From the NCBI RefSeq assembly GCF_021869535.1, contig NW_026262734.1, positions 71,292,839 through 71,356,838 of the forward strand: a stretch of DNA of 64,000 nt, in the 5' to 3' direction. Each line of letters begins with the position of its first letter. The stretch's first letter is position 1. This DNA comes from Mytilus californianus. Its lineage: Eukaryota; Mollusca; Bivalvia; Mytilida; Mytilidae. Below are positions 25,285 to 36,299 of the stretch, piece after piece. The notes under the pieces were generated by a model. It had not been told where the DNA came from, ran no database searches, and worked only from the letters and a program-made list of their open reading frames with translations. The position numbers and the translations under genes were made by a program.

Positions 25285-25695
25285 TGTGTTCCCATTTCGC
25301 CTTAGCTGGGAATTCCAGGTAAAAAAAAATACTAAGGCGATATGGGAATTGTACTAAGGCGAAATGTGAATTTAGATGAAAAAATTAAATAAACAAATTA
25401 AACCTCTGTGTTTTTATAACAATATAAACAACATGTAATCAGAAGAAAAAAATCTACAATAAAACATTAGTCAGCAGGAAAGTTGCTTCTTTTATGCTTT
25501 ATTTAATAAAAGTTTCAATTGTATGAATTTTATGCAATTAGAAAATTCTTAATAATTCAATTATCCTTTACATTGTGCAACACAAAAAGTTAAAAAGAAA
25601 GAGAAAAAAAATACATTCCAAAAGATTTATTTACATATATGACAGAAATTTTAATAAAATAAATAAAATAATAAATATTTTATGATGTACCTTCA

Positions 25696-26531
25696 AAGAT
25701 TGGCCAACCACACAATCACCTACCAGACCATGCATCAGTCAATAGTAGAAAGATATTAGAATCTGTTAGATCTAGATATAGATCAGAAACTACACCTATA
25801 CCATCAATTTACGATTAAGAAATAACAAAACTCAGAGATGCACCATGGGATGCCCAGACCCTGGAGACTGCACAAAAACTGTCTACCTTCGAAAGTAAGA
25901 GATCAGCACTCTATCGTACCAGACAAAAACTGCAGTATCTCATGTCTTTCCAAACGCACAACTCAAAGGTTGTTTGTTCCACTACGCAAAAGCAATATGG
26001 AAAAAGACACAGGAATATGGGCTGCAAACTCAATATAAAGATGTCCCAGATGTCAACAAACTCGTCCGTCGTGCAGCAGCTTTGCCATTACTGCCCTTAG
26101 ATCGTTTGGAAGACTACTGGTTACACGCCTTGGAAAACGCACCACAGTCAGATGCTTGCACCAAATTAACAGACTATGTAATTCTGACATGGATAGAGGA
26201 CAGATACCCACAACCAACCTGGAACCACCACCAAACAGAAGGACCCAGGACAAATAATCATTTAGAGGGCTGGCATAACAAGCTAAAAAAGAGAGTCAAA
26301 ACCGCACATCCAAACATATTTGAAATTATCAATGTGTTCAAGAAAGAGCAAGCATCTAACGAGGTAAAGAAAGTACAGTATGCAGCAGGTGGCAAGATGA
26401 GGGGGAAAGCAAAGAAGTATAGAGAAATAGAAGAAAGATTCGCCACTTTGAAGGAAACCCTACACAATGGTACAACTGACTACATTCAGTATGGTGATGC
26501 AGCATCTTACATCCTCAAACTTGGAAACTAA
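25696..26531 (+). pseudogene. FLYWCH-MULE transposase fragment, internally deleted
   Basis: The family cuts and pastes DNA through a DDE/RNase H-like domain and often carries an N-terminal FLYWCH finger. From 25696 the frame reads KIGQPHNHLPD, a FLYWCH-like His pair, then TTPIPSIYD, a TAA stop at 25816, and in the same frame KRSALYRTRQKL. At about 25928-25935 the frame changes to AVSHVFPNAQLKGCLFHYAK, the motif after the second catalytic Asp in intact relatives. It ends with TNNHLEGWHNKLKKRV and a basic tail to TAA at 26531. The segment expected between YRTR and FPNA, with the first catalytic acids, is missing. So this is a deletion derivative, not a host gene. The C-terminal 185 codons remain open, which suggests a fairly recent deletion. 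Confidence 0.85.
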
Positions 26532-26679
26532 ATGAACTTTGAACATTCAAATGTGTACATCAGTGCCTTGTTTTTCACAATATGAACTATATGGAAATAA
26601 TTCTTATGTTTTATGTATTAGTGCTTATTCTCATGCTATTATTTATAACATTGTGCTTTGAATTCAGTGCTGATTCAGA

Positions 26680-26685
26680 AATAAA
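26680..26685 (+). promoter_or_regulatory. Poly(A) signal AATAAA of the transposase remnant
   Basis: AATAAA lies about 150 bp after the transposase stop and is followed by a T-rich, TGTTTG-containing stretch. It is a plausible 3' end signal for the element's gene. Confidence 0.45.
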
Positions 26686-27114
26686 ATGTTTGTTATGATA
26701 GTTTGATATTTGTCTTTATTTATTCATTAAAATATGAAACATCCATATCCAATTTGTCATCTTTAATAAGACTTTATTTACAAAATATAACACATGAGTA
26801 TAATAAAAAAAACAAATACAATTTCAGAAAAAGAAGAGCAACTATAAAAAAAAATATTTAAAAAGTGGGATACAAAAAATAAAAAAAAATATCTTCTTTT
26901 AAATAGTATTTCATGGTAGAATTTGACATCAAAATAACAAATGAAATATCAACTAATTGCAATACAAACAAAACATAACCGACACAATTACATTGTTTAC
27001 AGAAGCTCCCATTTTGCCTTAGTTAATTCTGTGTACCTGAAAATTTGTACTAAGGCAAACTGGGATTAATTTTATATAATTATTTTGACAGCTAAGGCGA
27101 AATGAGAATAAGCC

Positions 27115-28387
27115 ATGTGATTTGATAGTAAATTATAACCTTTGGCACTTCAAGGGTTGTTTTTACAACTATATTTGGAGGACTGTCTAATTATTGAAGC
27201 CAGGTCACATTTCTAACATTTTGATGGGTATTGATTGTGTCTCACATGTTTGGGTGTTATCAAAAGATGTCTGGAAGTCAAATGAAAAGAGAAATAGGTT
27301 ATTGTTGTATGCTGTTTGATTCTTGTATCTACAGGTATATTATGATATATAAACCTGTACTTTTGCTGAATGCTCTAAACAAAATATTTCTGATTTGGAT
27401 CATTGTAAGACTTTAAAATTGAATTTAAACATTTAATACTTTGTTTTACCACTAATACTTTTAAATTTGTCTTTTAATGATTAAAGCAGGTCCTCCCATT
27501 TTGAATTGCTGGTATCTTGAAAGTTTCGTCTTCAATACAATTTAATTGAAAAAGAAAACAACTTTTACCTTAAAAACGCTGTTTATCACCCAATTATGAA
27601 TCCAACAAGTAAGGGTACCTTCAGTTTCAAAGTTTTCATTTCATGACTCTGGTGTGCCAAAATCACTAATGAAGTTTCAGGAACTTAATTTTATCTTGAA
27701 TTTATACATTTCTTCTTGTAATCCATTAGAAAAGGAATAACTGTACTATACTTGAAGAGTTGCCCCCATCAATTTTGTATTTGATGGTCACCAATGTCTG
27801 TTTTACTGGCTAAGCTTTGCAACACCAGTAAAACTACATTTGCGATTGTTCAATCCCAAATTGATGGTGACAAATTGTCAGCTACAGTTTTGTTATTCCT
27901 TAATGGTACCATTAAAATTCTGTTCATTGGTTCTTAAGTTCCCATAACATGTGATTATGTTTGAGAAATGTGAATTCACTTTTATTCAATTACAGAAATA
28001 ACATTGTTATTCCTTTAATGAAAAGGTAAACAGATTTGACCTATAACCTTAAAAAAAATTGGGTTCTTTGAAGATCAATTATTGCCACAGGGGTCCTTTA
28101 TTTGTAAAGCATGCAATAATTTCTGAATTTACAGTGAATTTTTTTTAATGATTTTTCTCACCAAAGGGTATACTTTTTATATTCCACATACCTGATGAAA
28201 GCTTGAATGCAATGTTTTCACTAACCTTCCAATCTTTACCATTTAATGTTTCTTGTTGATTTTTTTTATATTCAAAACATTTTGATTAAGTTCAATTTGT
28301 TTTATTGGCTTAGACAGGAATGATTATTATGTTTTTTGTCATACAATAACTGAACTAACTACCATATTTTTTAATCAATTTTTAGTG
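27115..28387. other. Unrecognised intronic stretch before the DNA2 exon
   Basis: I see no recurring repeat here and no earlier DNA2 exon. The upstream partner exon must end with two bases of a codon completed by T at 28388; none was found by eye in 1-28387. Confidence 0.4.
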
Positions 28388-28511
28388 AAAGTTTACAGAG
28401 AATTATAACATTAGAAGAGGAGATATTCAGACTAGATAGATACAGTAGCTTTAGTACAGCCAGTATTCTGTATTCAAACTTATCCAAACTAATGATGGAT
28501 GAACCTCTAAG
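28388..28511 (+). CDS. DNA2: DNA2 helicase-nuclease, internal exon (linker before helicase core), frameshifted
   Basis: DNA2 is a nuclear and mitochondrial ATP-dependent helicase and single-strand nuclease that processes Okazaki flaps and resected ends. The exon follows a T-rich acceptor ending in TTTTTAG and stops at AAG before a GTTAGA donor. The first half reads ESLQRIITLEEEIFRLD in one frame. The second half reads YSSFSTASILYSNLSKLMMDEPL in the next frame. Both halves align in order with vertebrate DNA2 as I remember it (FRLD, then about 13 residues, then NLSKLM), so homology crosses the frame change. One extra base or two missing bases near 28435-28441 separates the halves; frame one meets TAG at 28443 and the other frame has TAG at 28435. 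The last two bases AG join the T of the next exon to make Ser. The lesion could be an assembly indel, a damaged allele, or use of a later acceptor such as the one before 28446. Confidence 0.8.
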
Positions 28512-28756
28512 GTTAGAAATTCTTTAACGTAATTATTGAAGAGTGTATATTTGTTCAAGTACTACGTTAAGATGCATCAGGATAAATTAGGATTTTTATT
28601 GTCTGAGACTATTCTGATAAAACATTTGTAGCAAAAATCAGCCCTTTCTAGTTATATATTTACAAAGTTTTAGGGCCTCACCATTTAAATGACTGAGGCC
28701 CATAGTAATCTATAACAAATAGTTTCCTCTTACTAACTCAAAAACCCATTGAATAT

Positions 28757-28865
28757 AAAATAGGAGATTTAGTATGATTGCCAATGAAACATCTATCCAC
28801 CAGAGACTAAATAAATTAGATGTAAAAACTATAAGTTGATGTACAGCCTTCAACAATGAGCAGTC
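28757..28865 (+). repeat. SINE-like family M fragment
   Basis: TAGTATGATTGCCAATGAAA is followed by CACCAGAGACTAAATAAATT, ACTATAAGTTGATGTACAGC and CTTCAACAATGAGCAG, the same block order as 18521-18640 and 34886-34985. Confidence 0.7.
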
Positions 28866-28948
28866 AGCTTTTGTTTCTTCTCATTTTTGTGATTTTTAGA
28901 GAATGCAAGTCTTATCACTGTTTTTCCGAAGTATTTATTATTTTTTTT

Positions 28949-29185
28949 ATACCCCCTTTGCGGCAGAGGGGGCATTAAGTTTTACCCTTGTACATTTGTC
29001 TGTCCGTCCGTATGTCCCAAAATTAGTTTCAGTTCTATAATATTAGTTTGCCTAATTGCTCAACCAAATGTTTCGAAACTTTTACAGGATGCTTATTACT
29101 ACCAAAAACAGATCAAGTTGAAATTTTGATGGTGTCACTTTCACCATTCTAAAGTTATATCCCTTTATAAATTGAAAAATTGTTG
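28949..29185 (+). mobile_element. Family A repeat, 3' truncated
   Basis: A T-run, head TACCCCCTTTGCGGCAGAGG/GGGCATTAAG and GTCTGTCCGTCCGTATGTCC are followed by one and a partial unit with ACAGATCAAGTTGAAATTTT and GGTGTCAC. No tail is present. The head stem is weakened (TACCCCCTTTG). Confidence 0.7.
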
Positions 29186-30814
29186 AATTTGCCATAAATT
29201 TAAATTTCCCATTGACACATTCTTCTTTTATTTTATTTTGGGATACCTATTTTTACCAATAGTTTGCAAATTGCCTATTATCTTGAAAACTATAAAAGAA
29301 AGATACAGCGACATACTTTAGTTTCGTCTTCTTGGAATGAGTGTTGACGTTCCAAATCTCTCCATTTTGTTGCAGTTGAAAATATTATGTCACATGTTTG
29401 AAACAGGAGATAACTTCGGGCACATGACTTATTTTTTGTGCTGATCAACAAGAGAACATCTCCAAAATAACATTTGATTTGTGAAATATAAATTGATAGG
29501 GTTTAATAGTTATTACAATACTGGTCTGAAAATTCCAAGCAGTATATCTAAACTCAAATTGATGCAATGCCAGATGACCCTTTGAAATCTACTGCCCCCC
29601 TTTTGGATCAATAGTTGGTCACCACGAGAATGGATTAATTAAACCAGAAGTACGATAAATATTCTTGTTGCCTAAGCAAGACCAGGGTTTCCCCTGGGTC
29701 AATTTTTTTTATGCCAAAATATTTTTTTCGCCACTCTCAATTTATTTCGCCAACTCGCATAAACATGGATTTGTTTAGAACTTGTTTTCCTTCTTGCTTA
29801 CAAACAAAAATCAGTTTGCAGTATTATTGTCTCATTTATTATAATTCTACATATCTATTTCATATCCTACATTGTAATAAATGAAAACTCAATTATAACA
29901 AAAATTTCTTTCACTTTTTTATAAATACTGTAAAATGTGACTTCTGGGAACACATGGTTCATTTTCAATCATTTTATTGGATACTTCCTGTCTACTTAAA
30001 GGACAAAGAATACTTTTGAAACCTTTCTTCAAAACAATACATGTAGTTTTCTTTTCTGAACCATCGTTATAGGCTGAGGTTTAAGGTAAAAGTTGAGATG
30101 TTAAATATGCTTAAAACAGGTGCGCTGCTAAAACGATTGTGCAGCACCCACTTCAAAACAATTATTTTTAACAAAAGTGTAAAACAATCCTTTAGTTGAC
30201 ATGTGACACAATTTTACCACACATTTTCATTACACAATACAATAAACACCTTTTTTGATTAGTCCATTGTTGCCAATTGCTATTAAATGCCATCAGCTGA
30301 TTATTGATTTTCTGACAAAATTGATACGCGTGACGAGTTCAAGGTGAAATTCAAGTATTGTCTGATCAGGGAAAAAGTCGAAGAAATCTGAAACAAAATT
30401 AACAAGATGGACGAAGTTGAACCATTATATTTCTTTAGCGAAAACCCTAAGCAAGACCCTTTGAATGAAATAATGGTTTGCCCAAGCAAAAAGTCATGAG
30501 GACCTTGACCTTTTACCTCAAGGTCAGAAAAACAAATTGTTCTAATTTTTTCTTGACCATAACAAAACTCTTATATCCTTTGACCCTAATGGGATAGTGG
30601 AGCCGCCCATTTATATCATAAATTGTTAAATATATATTGCAAACCATTAACATTCCCCTTCCCCCCCCAATTAACTATATATGTACTTTTATTTGCTTTA
30701 CCATGACAATTTCCTTACAGTAAAAGAATGTTTGTTGGGCCTTTTCTTTACTGGAATAACTTCTATAGATAAAAGGAAGACATTAGTTTTAGTCCAGTTA
30801 AACATTTCTACCTA

Positions 30815-30960
30815 GTTCTTTACCTGCGTTGCCAAAGGCGAAAGCAGGTCTAGTAACTGCTCGACTCAGTCCGTCCATCTGTCTGTTTTCTTGGCTTTTA
30901 TGAAAGGGAATCATTTAATATTTGGTCTGCAGCTTGATAATGTTGAGTTGTAGTGTCAGC
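30815..30960 (+). mobile_element. Hairpin-headed repeat, ACCTGCGTTGCC head family
   Basis: TTTACCTGCGTTGCC, AAAGGCGAAAGCAGGTCTAG forms a head stem (ACCTGC/GCAGGT) and is followed by GTCCGTCCATCTGTCTG. The body contains TTTAATATTTGGTCTGCAGC, which also occurs at 45457-45482. No tail is recognised. Confidence 0.5.
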
Positions 30961-30964
30961 ATTA

Positions 30965-31010
30965 GCAATTTTGGGGATACGATTGCTGTTAATCGTATCC
31001 CCAAAATTGC
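30965..31010. repeat. Perfect 20-bp inverted repeat, 6-base loop
   Basis: GCAATTTTGGGGATACGATT and its exact reverse complement are separated by GCTGTT. It is not a head of any family seen here. It lies between the ACCTGC-headed repeat and the repeat P fragment. Confidence 0.9.
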
Positions 31011-31144
31011 AGACTTTTACCATTGACTCCTTTCCTTTCCAAGGCTCTCACGTCAACCATTTTGTTCTTTGTATTAAGGATCAACTCAGATTCTAAAGAT
31101 TGTTTTATTTCAAAGAGTAAAATAAACAAACAGATTGAATTTAA

Positions 31145-31207
31145 ACAATTTTTAACATTGCGATATAAGCGGGAGGTTTGGCTAGCCATAAAACCAGGCT
31201 CAACCCA
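31145..31207 (+). repeat. Dispersed repeat P, 5' half fragment
   Basis: GCGGGAGGTTTGGCTAGCCA..ACCAGGCTCAACCCACCATTTTTT corresponds to the sequence before family C at 23945-23983. Here it is followed by family B instead. Confidence 0.6.
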
Positions 31208-33522
31208 CCATTTTTTGTCGAGCCTGCGACTTCTGTGGCAGAAAGCTCGACATAGGGATAGTGGTCCAGCGGCGTTAACTAACTACTTAAAAGCTTTATA
31301 TTTTAGAAGCTGGAAGACCTGGATGCTTCATACTTTGTATATAGATGCCTTATGTTATGAAGTTTCCGTCTGTCCATTGTCCTTGACCTCATTTTCATGG
31401 TTCAGTGACTACTTGAAAAAAACGATAACATTTTTTGTAATGTTAATTTCTCTATTATTATGAGTAATAAGATAACTATATTTAGTATGTGCATACCTTG
31501 CAAGGTCCTCATGCCTGTCAGACAGTTTTCATCTGACCACGACCTCAATTCATGGATCAGTGAACAAGGTTAAGTTTTCATGGTCAAGTCCATATATCAG
31601 ATACTATAAGCAATAGGTCTACTATATTTAGTGTATGGAATGATTGTAAGGTGTACATGTCCATCTGGCAGGTGTCATCTGGCCTTGACCACATTTTCAT
31701 GGTTCAGTGGTTAAAGTTTAGTTTTTGTGTTTTGGTCTTTTTTTCTAATACTATATGCTGCAGGTCAACTATATTTGGTGTATGGAAATATTTTACAATG
31801 TACATGTCAGTCTGGCAGGTTTTATTTGACCTTGACCTCATTTTTACGTTCATTGCTCAGTGCTAAGTTTTTGTATTTTGACGTTAACAAGCTACTTAAA
31901 AGCTTTATATTTTAGAAGCTGGAAGACCTGGATGCTTCATACTTTGTATATAGATGCCTTATGTTATGAAGTTTCGGTCTGTCATATGTCCATTGTCCAT
32001 GACCTCATTTTCATGGTTCAGTGACATTTGAAAAAAAAGTTAACATGTTAATTTCTCTCATATTATGAGTAAAATGATAACTATATTTAGTATGTGCGTA
32101 CCTTGCAATGTCCTCATGCCTGTCAGACAGTTTTCACTTGACCTCGACCTCATTTCATGGATCAGTGAACAAGGTTAAGTTTTTGTGGTCAAGTCCATAT
32201 ATCAGATACTATAAACACTAGGTCTACTATATTTGGTGTATTGAATGATTGTAAGGTGTACATGTCCAACTGGCAGGTGTCATCTAACCTTGACCTCATT
32301 TTCATGGTTCAGTGGTTAAAGTTAAGTTTTTGTGTTTTGGTCTTTTTTTCTGATACTATATGCAATAAGTCAACTGTATTTGGTGTATGGAAATATTTTT
32401 AACGATGTACATGTTAGTCTGACAGGTTTTATTTGACCTTGACCTTATTTTCACTGTTAATTGCTCAGTGTTAAGTTTTTGTCGAGCAGAAAGCTCGACA
32501 TAGGGATAGTGATCCGGCGGCGGCGGCGTTAGCTAACTTCTTAAAAGCTTTATATTTTAGAAGCTGGAAGACTTGGATGCTTCATACTTTGTATATAGAT
32601 GCCTTATGTTACGAAGTTTCCGTCTGCCGCATGTCCATTGTCCTTGACCTCATTTTCATGGTTCAGTGACTACTTGAAAAAAAAGTTGTGATTTTTTGTA
32701 ATGTTAATTTCTCTCTTATTATGAGTAATAGGATAACTATATTTGGTATGTGCGTACCTATCAAAGTCCTCATGCCCGTCAGACAGTTTTCACTTGACCT
32801 CGACCTCATTTCATGGATCAGTGAACAAGGTAAAGTTTTCGTGGTCAAGTCCATATCTCAGATACTATAAGCAATAGGTCTAATATATTTGGTGTATGGA
32901 AGGATTGTAAGGTGTACATGTCCATCTGGCAGGTGTCATCTGACCTTGACATCATTTTCATGGTTCAGTTGTCAAAGTTAAGTTTTTGTGTTTTGGTCTG
33001 TTTTTATGCCTCACCTATGATAGTAGAGGGGCAATATGTTTTTCAGTCTGTGCATCCTTTCGTCCGTCTGTCCCGCTTCAGGTTAAAGTTTTTGGTCAAG
33101 GTAGTTTTTGATGAAGTTGAAGTCCAATCAACTTGAAACTTGGTACACATGTTCCCTATGATATGATCTTTCTTATTTTAATTCCAAATTAGAGTTTTGA
33201 CCCCAGTTTCACGGTCCACTGAACATAGAAAATGATAGTGCTAGTGGGGCATCCGTGTACTATGGACACATTCTTGTTCTAATACTGAATGCAATAGGTC
33301 AACTATATTTGGTGTATGGAAATATTTTATGATGTACATGTCAGTGTGGCAAGTTTTATTTGACCTTGACCTCATTTTCATGGTTTATTGCTCAATGTTA
33401 AATTTTTGTGTTTTTGTGTTTTGCTAATACTATATGCAATAGGTCAACTATATTTGGTGTATGGAAATATTTTACAATGTACATGTCAGTCTGGCATGTA
33501 TCATCTGACCTTCACCTTAATT
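31208..33522 (+). mobile_element. Family B, composite array of about three units with heads
   Basis: A full head (GTCGAGCCTGCGAC..GCAGAAAGCTCGACATAGGG) occurs at 31214. A headless restart (GTTAACAAGCTACTTAAAAG) is at 31882, and a shortened head (GTCGAGCAGAAAGCTCGACA) at 32480. Each is followed by the GACCTGGATGCTTCATACTT region and about 147-bp units. A family F element interrupts the third copy at 33005-33283. The array ends where family G begins. TGACCTTGA occurs at least four times. Confidence 0.8.
33005..33283 (+). mobile_element. Family F element nested in family B
   Basis: The family B text GGTCTGTTTTT breaks here and resumes with CTAATACTGAATGCAATAGG. Between them is a complete family F unit from ATGCCTCACC to GGACACATTCTTGTT. 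Its 13936-14214 relative has the same body. The ends lie inside a T-run and no target duplication is visible. Confidence 0.8.
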
Positions 33523-34350
33523 TTAGCTCACCTGGCCCGAAGGTTCAAGTGAGCTTTTCTCATCACTTGTTGTCCGTCGTCTTCGTCCGTCGTCGTCGTC
33601 AACTTTTTACATTTTGAACTTCTTCTAGAGAACAATTGAATGGAATGAAACCAAACATGGCATGAATGTTCCTTATGAGGTGCTGACCAAGTGTTGTTAC
33701 TTTGTAGCCGATCCATCATCCAAGATGGCTGCCAGCGGGGAACTTCGTTTAACATAGGACCCTATGGACAATACATACAAATGTCTTCTTTTAGAGAACC
33801 TGACTGAATGGAATGACACCAAACATGGCATGAATGTTCCTTATGAGGTGCTGACGAAGTGTTGTTACTTTGAAGCCGATCCATCATCCAAGATGGCTGC
33901 CAGCGTGGAACTTCGTTTAACATAGGACCCTATGGACAATACATACAAATGTCTTCTTTTAGAGAACCATTGAATGGAAAGAAACCAAACATGGCATGAA
34001 TGTTCCTTATGAGGTGCTGACCAAGTGTTGTTACTTTGTAGCCGATCCATCATCCAAGATGGCTGCCAGCAGGGGGACTTAGTTTAACGTAGGACCCTAT
34101 GGAAAATACATACAAATGTCTTCTTTTAGAGAACCACTAAATGGAATGAAATAAAACATGGCATGAATGTTCCTTATGAGGTGCTGACCAAGTGTTGTAA
34201 CTTTGTAGGTGATCCATCATCCAAGATGGCCGTCAGCAGGGGAAATTGTTTAACATAGGACCCTATTGACAATACATACAAATGTCTTCTTTTATAGAAC
34301 CACTGAATGGAATGGAACCAAACATGGCATGAATGTTCCTTATAATTAAG
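33523..34350 (+). mobile_element. Family G repeat (AGCTCACCTGG head), 3' truncated
   Basis: TTTTAGCTCACCTGGCCCGA and AGGTTCAAGTGAGCTTTTCT form the head stem (AGCTCAC/GTGAGCT). A GTCCGTCGTCTTCGTCCGTC stretch follows. Five units of about 168 bp are marked by AACATGGCATGAATGTTCCT, and four contain ATCCATCATCCAAGATGG. No tail is found. The minus-strand frames across it are repeat artefacts. Confidence 0.8.
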
Positions 34351-34566
34351 AAATTTAGTGTTAGTTTAAACTCTTAGAAGTTCGGGGCATATAAACATTG
34401 AAAATATATATTTTGACCTTTGAAAAAAATAGTAGTGCATATGAACTTTCCATTCTAGGATATGATTTTTTTCAAAACTTCATAGTAAAAGTGGTACAGT
34501 TTTAGCTGTAAACGGAGTTCCTATGGGAAATTGCAATGCCAATATTTACAGAAATGCAACCTTATA

Positions 34567-34606
34567 GTCTTCTCATTGGCAATCCTATTACATCTTCTTA
34601 TTTGTA
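34567..34606 (-). repeat. SINE-like family M, short minus-strand fragment
   Basis: TCTTCTCATTGGCAATCCTA is the reverse of the family start. Only the first 40 or so bases are present. Similar minus-strand scraps occur at 35603-35645 and 54333-54375. Confidence 0.55.
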
Positions 34607-34803
34607 AATTTAGAATCTTATGTGGTTTTTCCCAACGCTTGTTTGTAATTCACAGCGTGTGATTTATGCTATGTTATCTCATGGTGTTTTTTCCTAGTGT
34701 AAATTTTCTGAAAGATGATCTGACATATACATTTGCAGTGTATTAGAGGGTCAAAGCTCCATTTATGTGCCACTATATACCCTTTTGTGCCCTTTTTTCC
34801 TTT

Positions 34804-34870
34804 GCATTTTTGACTCGCCTATGGCAAGAGTCGCAGAATGCGAGACATAGGTATTACAATCCAGAGGCGT
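34804..34870 (+). mobile_element. Isolated head of a family B/C-like repeat
   Basis: TTTTTGACTCGCCTATGGCA, AGAGTCGCAGAATGCGAGAC and ATAGGTATTACAATCC match the head layout of families B and C. The body is absent; the SINE-like family M starts within about 15 bases. Confidence 0.6.
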
Positions 34871-34879
34871 TTATATAAA

Positions 34880-35166
34880 ATAAAGATGTAATATGATTGC
34901 CAATGAGACAACTGTCACAAAAAACCAAATGTCACATAAATTTAAAACTATAGGTCACTTTATGGCCTTCAACAATGAGCAAAGCTCATACCGCATAGCC
35001 AGCTTTAAAAGGCCCCGAAATGACAAATGTAAAAACAATTCAAACGAGAAAACAAACGACCTAACAAAAAAACAAATATTTATCACAGCAACAAACGACA
35101 ACCACCGAATTACAGGCTCCTGCCTGACTTTGGACAGGCAAATACAGAATGTGGCGGGGTTAAACT
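34880..35166 (+). repeat. SINE-like family M, longest copy
   Basis: The order is GATGTAATATGATTGCCAAT, GAGACAACTGTC, CTATAGGTCACTTTATGGCC, TTCAACAATGAGCAAAGCTC, AGGCCCCGAAATGACAAATG and CAGGCTCCTGCCTGACTTTG, ending GAATGTGGCGGGGTTAAAC. I associate this family with mussel genomes. It has no recognisable internal promoter boxes by eye, so the SINE label is tentative. Confidence 0.65.
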
Positions 35167-35602
35167 GAAAACAATTATGTGATCAATAGAGGCTGAAAAT
35201 TTACCATGAAGAAGGCAATAAATAGTGCTGTGGACTCCTCATAGAAATGTAAAGAAGTGCTGATAACATTGCCCTAATTGTCCTAAATCTACCATGAAGG
35301 TGTCGCACGGTCGGTGAGATACATTATATATCTTGCACATCGAACGACTTGTTGAATATATAACAGAAATATTTAAATACCCTAAAACTCAGGTTTACAA
35401 ATTTATCTATACATGCTCAAGTCGGTTCCAATATAAAAGAATATTTTTTATAAAATCATAGTGGGAAATAGCCGAGTTCTGTTCATACAGGAAAGTTGGC
35501 GGTATTTTTATAAATTCAGGAAAAAAAGTCACAGGAAACAAAGTCACGGGGAAAAATTCACATTAGTTTTTGTATGAAAATTGTCAGTATGGTCTGCATT
35601 AC

Positions 35603-35645
35603 TCGGTTGTCTCATTGGCAATCATACCACATCTTCTTTTTTTAT
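35603..35645 (-). repeat. SINE-like family M, short minus-strand fragment
   Basis: GGTTGTCTCATTGGCAATCA, TACCACATCTTC is the reverse of the family start. Confidence 0.6.
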
Positions 35646-36299
35646 ATTTCCTATAAACATTTAAAAATCTACCTTTTACAATAACTAATCTGATAAAAGT
35701 ATTACAAATTTTTACCATGCATTCAAAAAACATTTTAATGGTTTATTTCATACATTTACATAATGATTTATCATGTGCATTCCAACATACTTTAATATTA
35801 AATTTTACTCAATCAGATATTGTGACTTTTTTCTGTGATTTTTTTCTTGAGATTTGTGACTTTTCCGTTTACTTTTTTTATGTTATAACCTATTAAAAAT
35901 ATATTTACAAAACTTTACATGCAGTTTTTCGCTTATTAGATGTGAATATAAATTGTATGGTGATAGTAATCTTGCTGTATTTGAATTAACAGTGACCCAG
36001 ATTTCTCTACCATAAAAGGTCAGATATCAGGCATTACTATCTCTATCTTAAGTTAGGCTTGGAGGCCTTTGCAGTGGAGGAAAACAGAATAATATCACCG
36101 GCATATATTAAGCAATTCATTTTTATAGAAGTTTTAAATAAATTAAACATAAAAATACGAGGAATCACACTTAAATCTCAAAATAAACACACATAAAACA
36201 AGCAGATAGTTACGGCTTCTTGGGGAAAAAATCTTATATTTATTTTGTTATTAGGTTTAACCAAAGTATCATAACCATTTTAAATACTGAATGTTTTAT

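Larger units (their letters stand above)
25285..27114 (+). mobile_element. MULE-type DNA transposon, internally deleted, with TIRs
   Basis: The left end TTCCCATTTCGCCTTAGCTG (25289-25308) and the right end, read in reverse, TTCTCATTTCGCCTTAGCTG (27089-27108) agree at 19 of 20 bases. Inner copies of the same motif form hairpins at both ends (25291-25350 and 27007-27057). Flanking 10-mers ATGTGATTGG (25275-25284) and ATGTGATTTG (27115-27124) differ by one base and fit the 8-11-bp target duplications of Mutator-like elements. The exact outermost bases of the element are uncertain by a few positions. It carries a broken FLYWCH/MULE transposase. Confidence 0.8.

Noticed and set aside
25838..26038. 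Separate 66-codon gene start before the transposase
   Set aside because: It is an out-of-frame shadow of the FLYWCH-side transposase remnant.
31023..31463. 146-codon + strand frame
   Set aside because: It spans repeat P and the head and first units of family B; similar frames occur in other copies.
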